From JAKBCQ01 sp021807585 (GTDB taxonomy: Bacteria > Planctomycetota > Planctomycetia > Isosphaerales > Isosphaeraceae), in assembly GCA_027325115.1 (NCBI GenBank), contig DAHWFG010000374.1:1-25855 (forward strand): DNA of 25,855 nt, in the 5' to 3' direction. The notes under the pieces were generated by a model. The model did not search any database, was not told the DNA's origin, and worked only from the letters and a program-made list of their open reading frames with translations. Position numbers and translations under genes: made by a program. Shown here in pieces: positions 25,635 through 25,855 of this stretch (its first letter is position 1; each line of letters opens with the position of its first letter).

Positions 25635-25673
25635 GGAATCATTATGCTAGCTTCGGTCGATCACCGCGTCAAA

Positions 25674-25855
25674 TCAATTCTTGCCCGAAATCGCGCCGGC
25701 CTCGCCCGGACGCGGCGCCGGAGTCTCAAGCAAATCCTCGGCTTGAATAATCGATTCCGCAAGTTTCGACATCGGCATGCGTTGATCCTGACTGCGGCGC
25801 TGAAGCAGACGAAACGCCTCGGGCTCGGTGAGCCCGCGCCGCGACATCAGAATCC
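25674..25855 (-). CDS. ANTAR-domain response regulator (C-terminal 59 residues; 5' end outside window)
   Basis: The visible C-terminus reads ILMSRRGLTEPEAFRLLQRR, then SQDQRMPMSKLAESIIQAED. This is the ANTAR three-helix RNA-binding domain: the family pattern is 'I-L-M-x-R-x-G-[LM]-[ST]-E-x-E-A-[FY]-x-L-L', ending with a helix of type L-A-x-x-[IV]-[IV]. ANTAR proteins of the AmiR/NasT type bind paired hairpins in mRNA leaders and prevent termination, usually under control of an N-terminal receiver domain, which would lie beyond the right edge. The tail after LLETPAPRPG is a short disordered extension. Which transcript it controls is unknown; the stretch before the BON gene contains competing hairpins that could be checked. 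Confidence 0.87.
   Translation of the reverse strand, partial: ILMSRRGLTEPEAFRLLQRRSQDQRMPMSKLAESIIQAEDLLETPAPRPGEAGAISGKN

Overview
The window looks like chromosomal DNA from a GC-rich member of the Planctomycetota, probably Isosphaeraceae-like. The family signatures are a prepilin-type DUF1559 protein, an ECF sigma factor translationally coupled to a giant Ser/Thr kinase with WD40 repeats, an NPCBM-domain protein, secreted squalene-cyclase-like toroid proteins, a DUF4175-like coiled-coil membrane protein, and a long run of CGATCG palindromes. The placement is inferred from gene content; no rRNA or tRNA gene was seen.

Layout. 1-3758 (minus strand): a heavy-metal efflux operon in the order His-rich membrane-anchored protein, periplasmic adaptor, CzcA-type RND pump (its C-terminus lies off the left edge), with an extended -10 promoter near 3860. 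3759-4271: a non-coding, partly AT-rich gap. 4272-6214 (plus): a PIG-L/LmbE deacetylase and glucosamine-6-phosphate deaminase, which together could turn an N-acetylated amino-sugar phosphate into fructose-6-phosphate. 6336-10942 (minus): ECF sigma factor and WD40 Ser/Thr kinase overlapping by 4 nt (ATGA). 11300-12730 (plus): DUF1559 pseudopilin-like protein and a small HEAT-repeat lipoprotein. 12849-13937 (minus): recA, separated from the lipoprotein by a long imperfect hairpin and preceded by a sigma70-like promoter. 14379-15398 (plus): an uncharacterised low-complexity protein.

15547-24799 (plus) is the most interesting block. It is a tightly spaced series: a 1318-aa DUF4175-like membrane/coiled-coil protein, a charged secreted protein, two tandem-duplicated secreted alpha/alpha-toroid proteins without the DxDD cyclase motif, an NPCBM-domain secreted protein and a soluble histidine-kinase-like ATPase with an unusual H-box. 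Gaps are 7 nt, a 4-nt overlap, 25 nt, 4 nt and about 56 nt, so the block reads as one operon under a promoter with a perfect TATAAT at 15462. Five of the six products are predicted to be membrane-bound or exported. I infer an envelope-associated system of unknown function.

24800-25855: an AT-rich gap with a perfect 11-bp hairpin, a small BON-domain protein (minus) and the C-terminus of an ANTAR-domain regulator (minus, cut by the right edge).

Two whole-window patterns are not explained by genes: CGATCG is hugely over-represented, and short AT-rich islands (30-100 bp) interrupt the GC-rich genes, at different places even in the two duplicated toroid genes.
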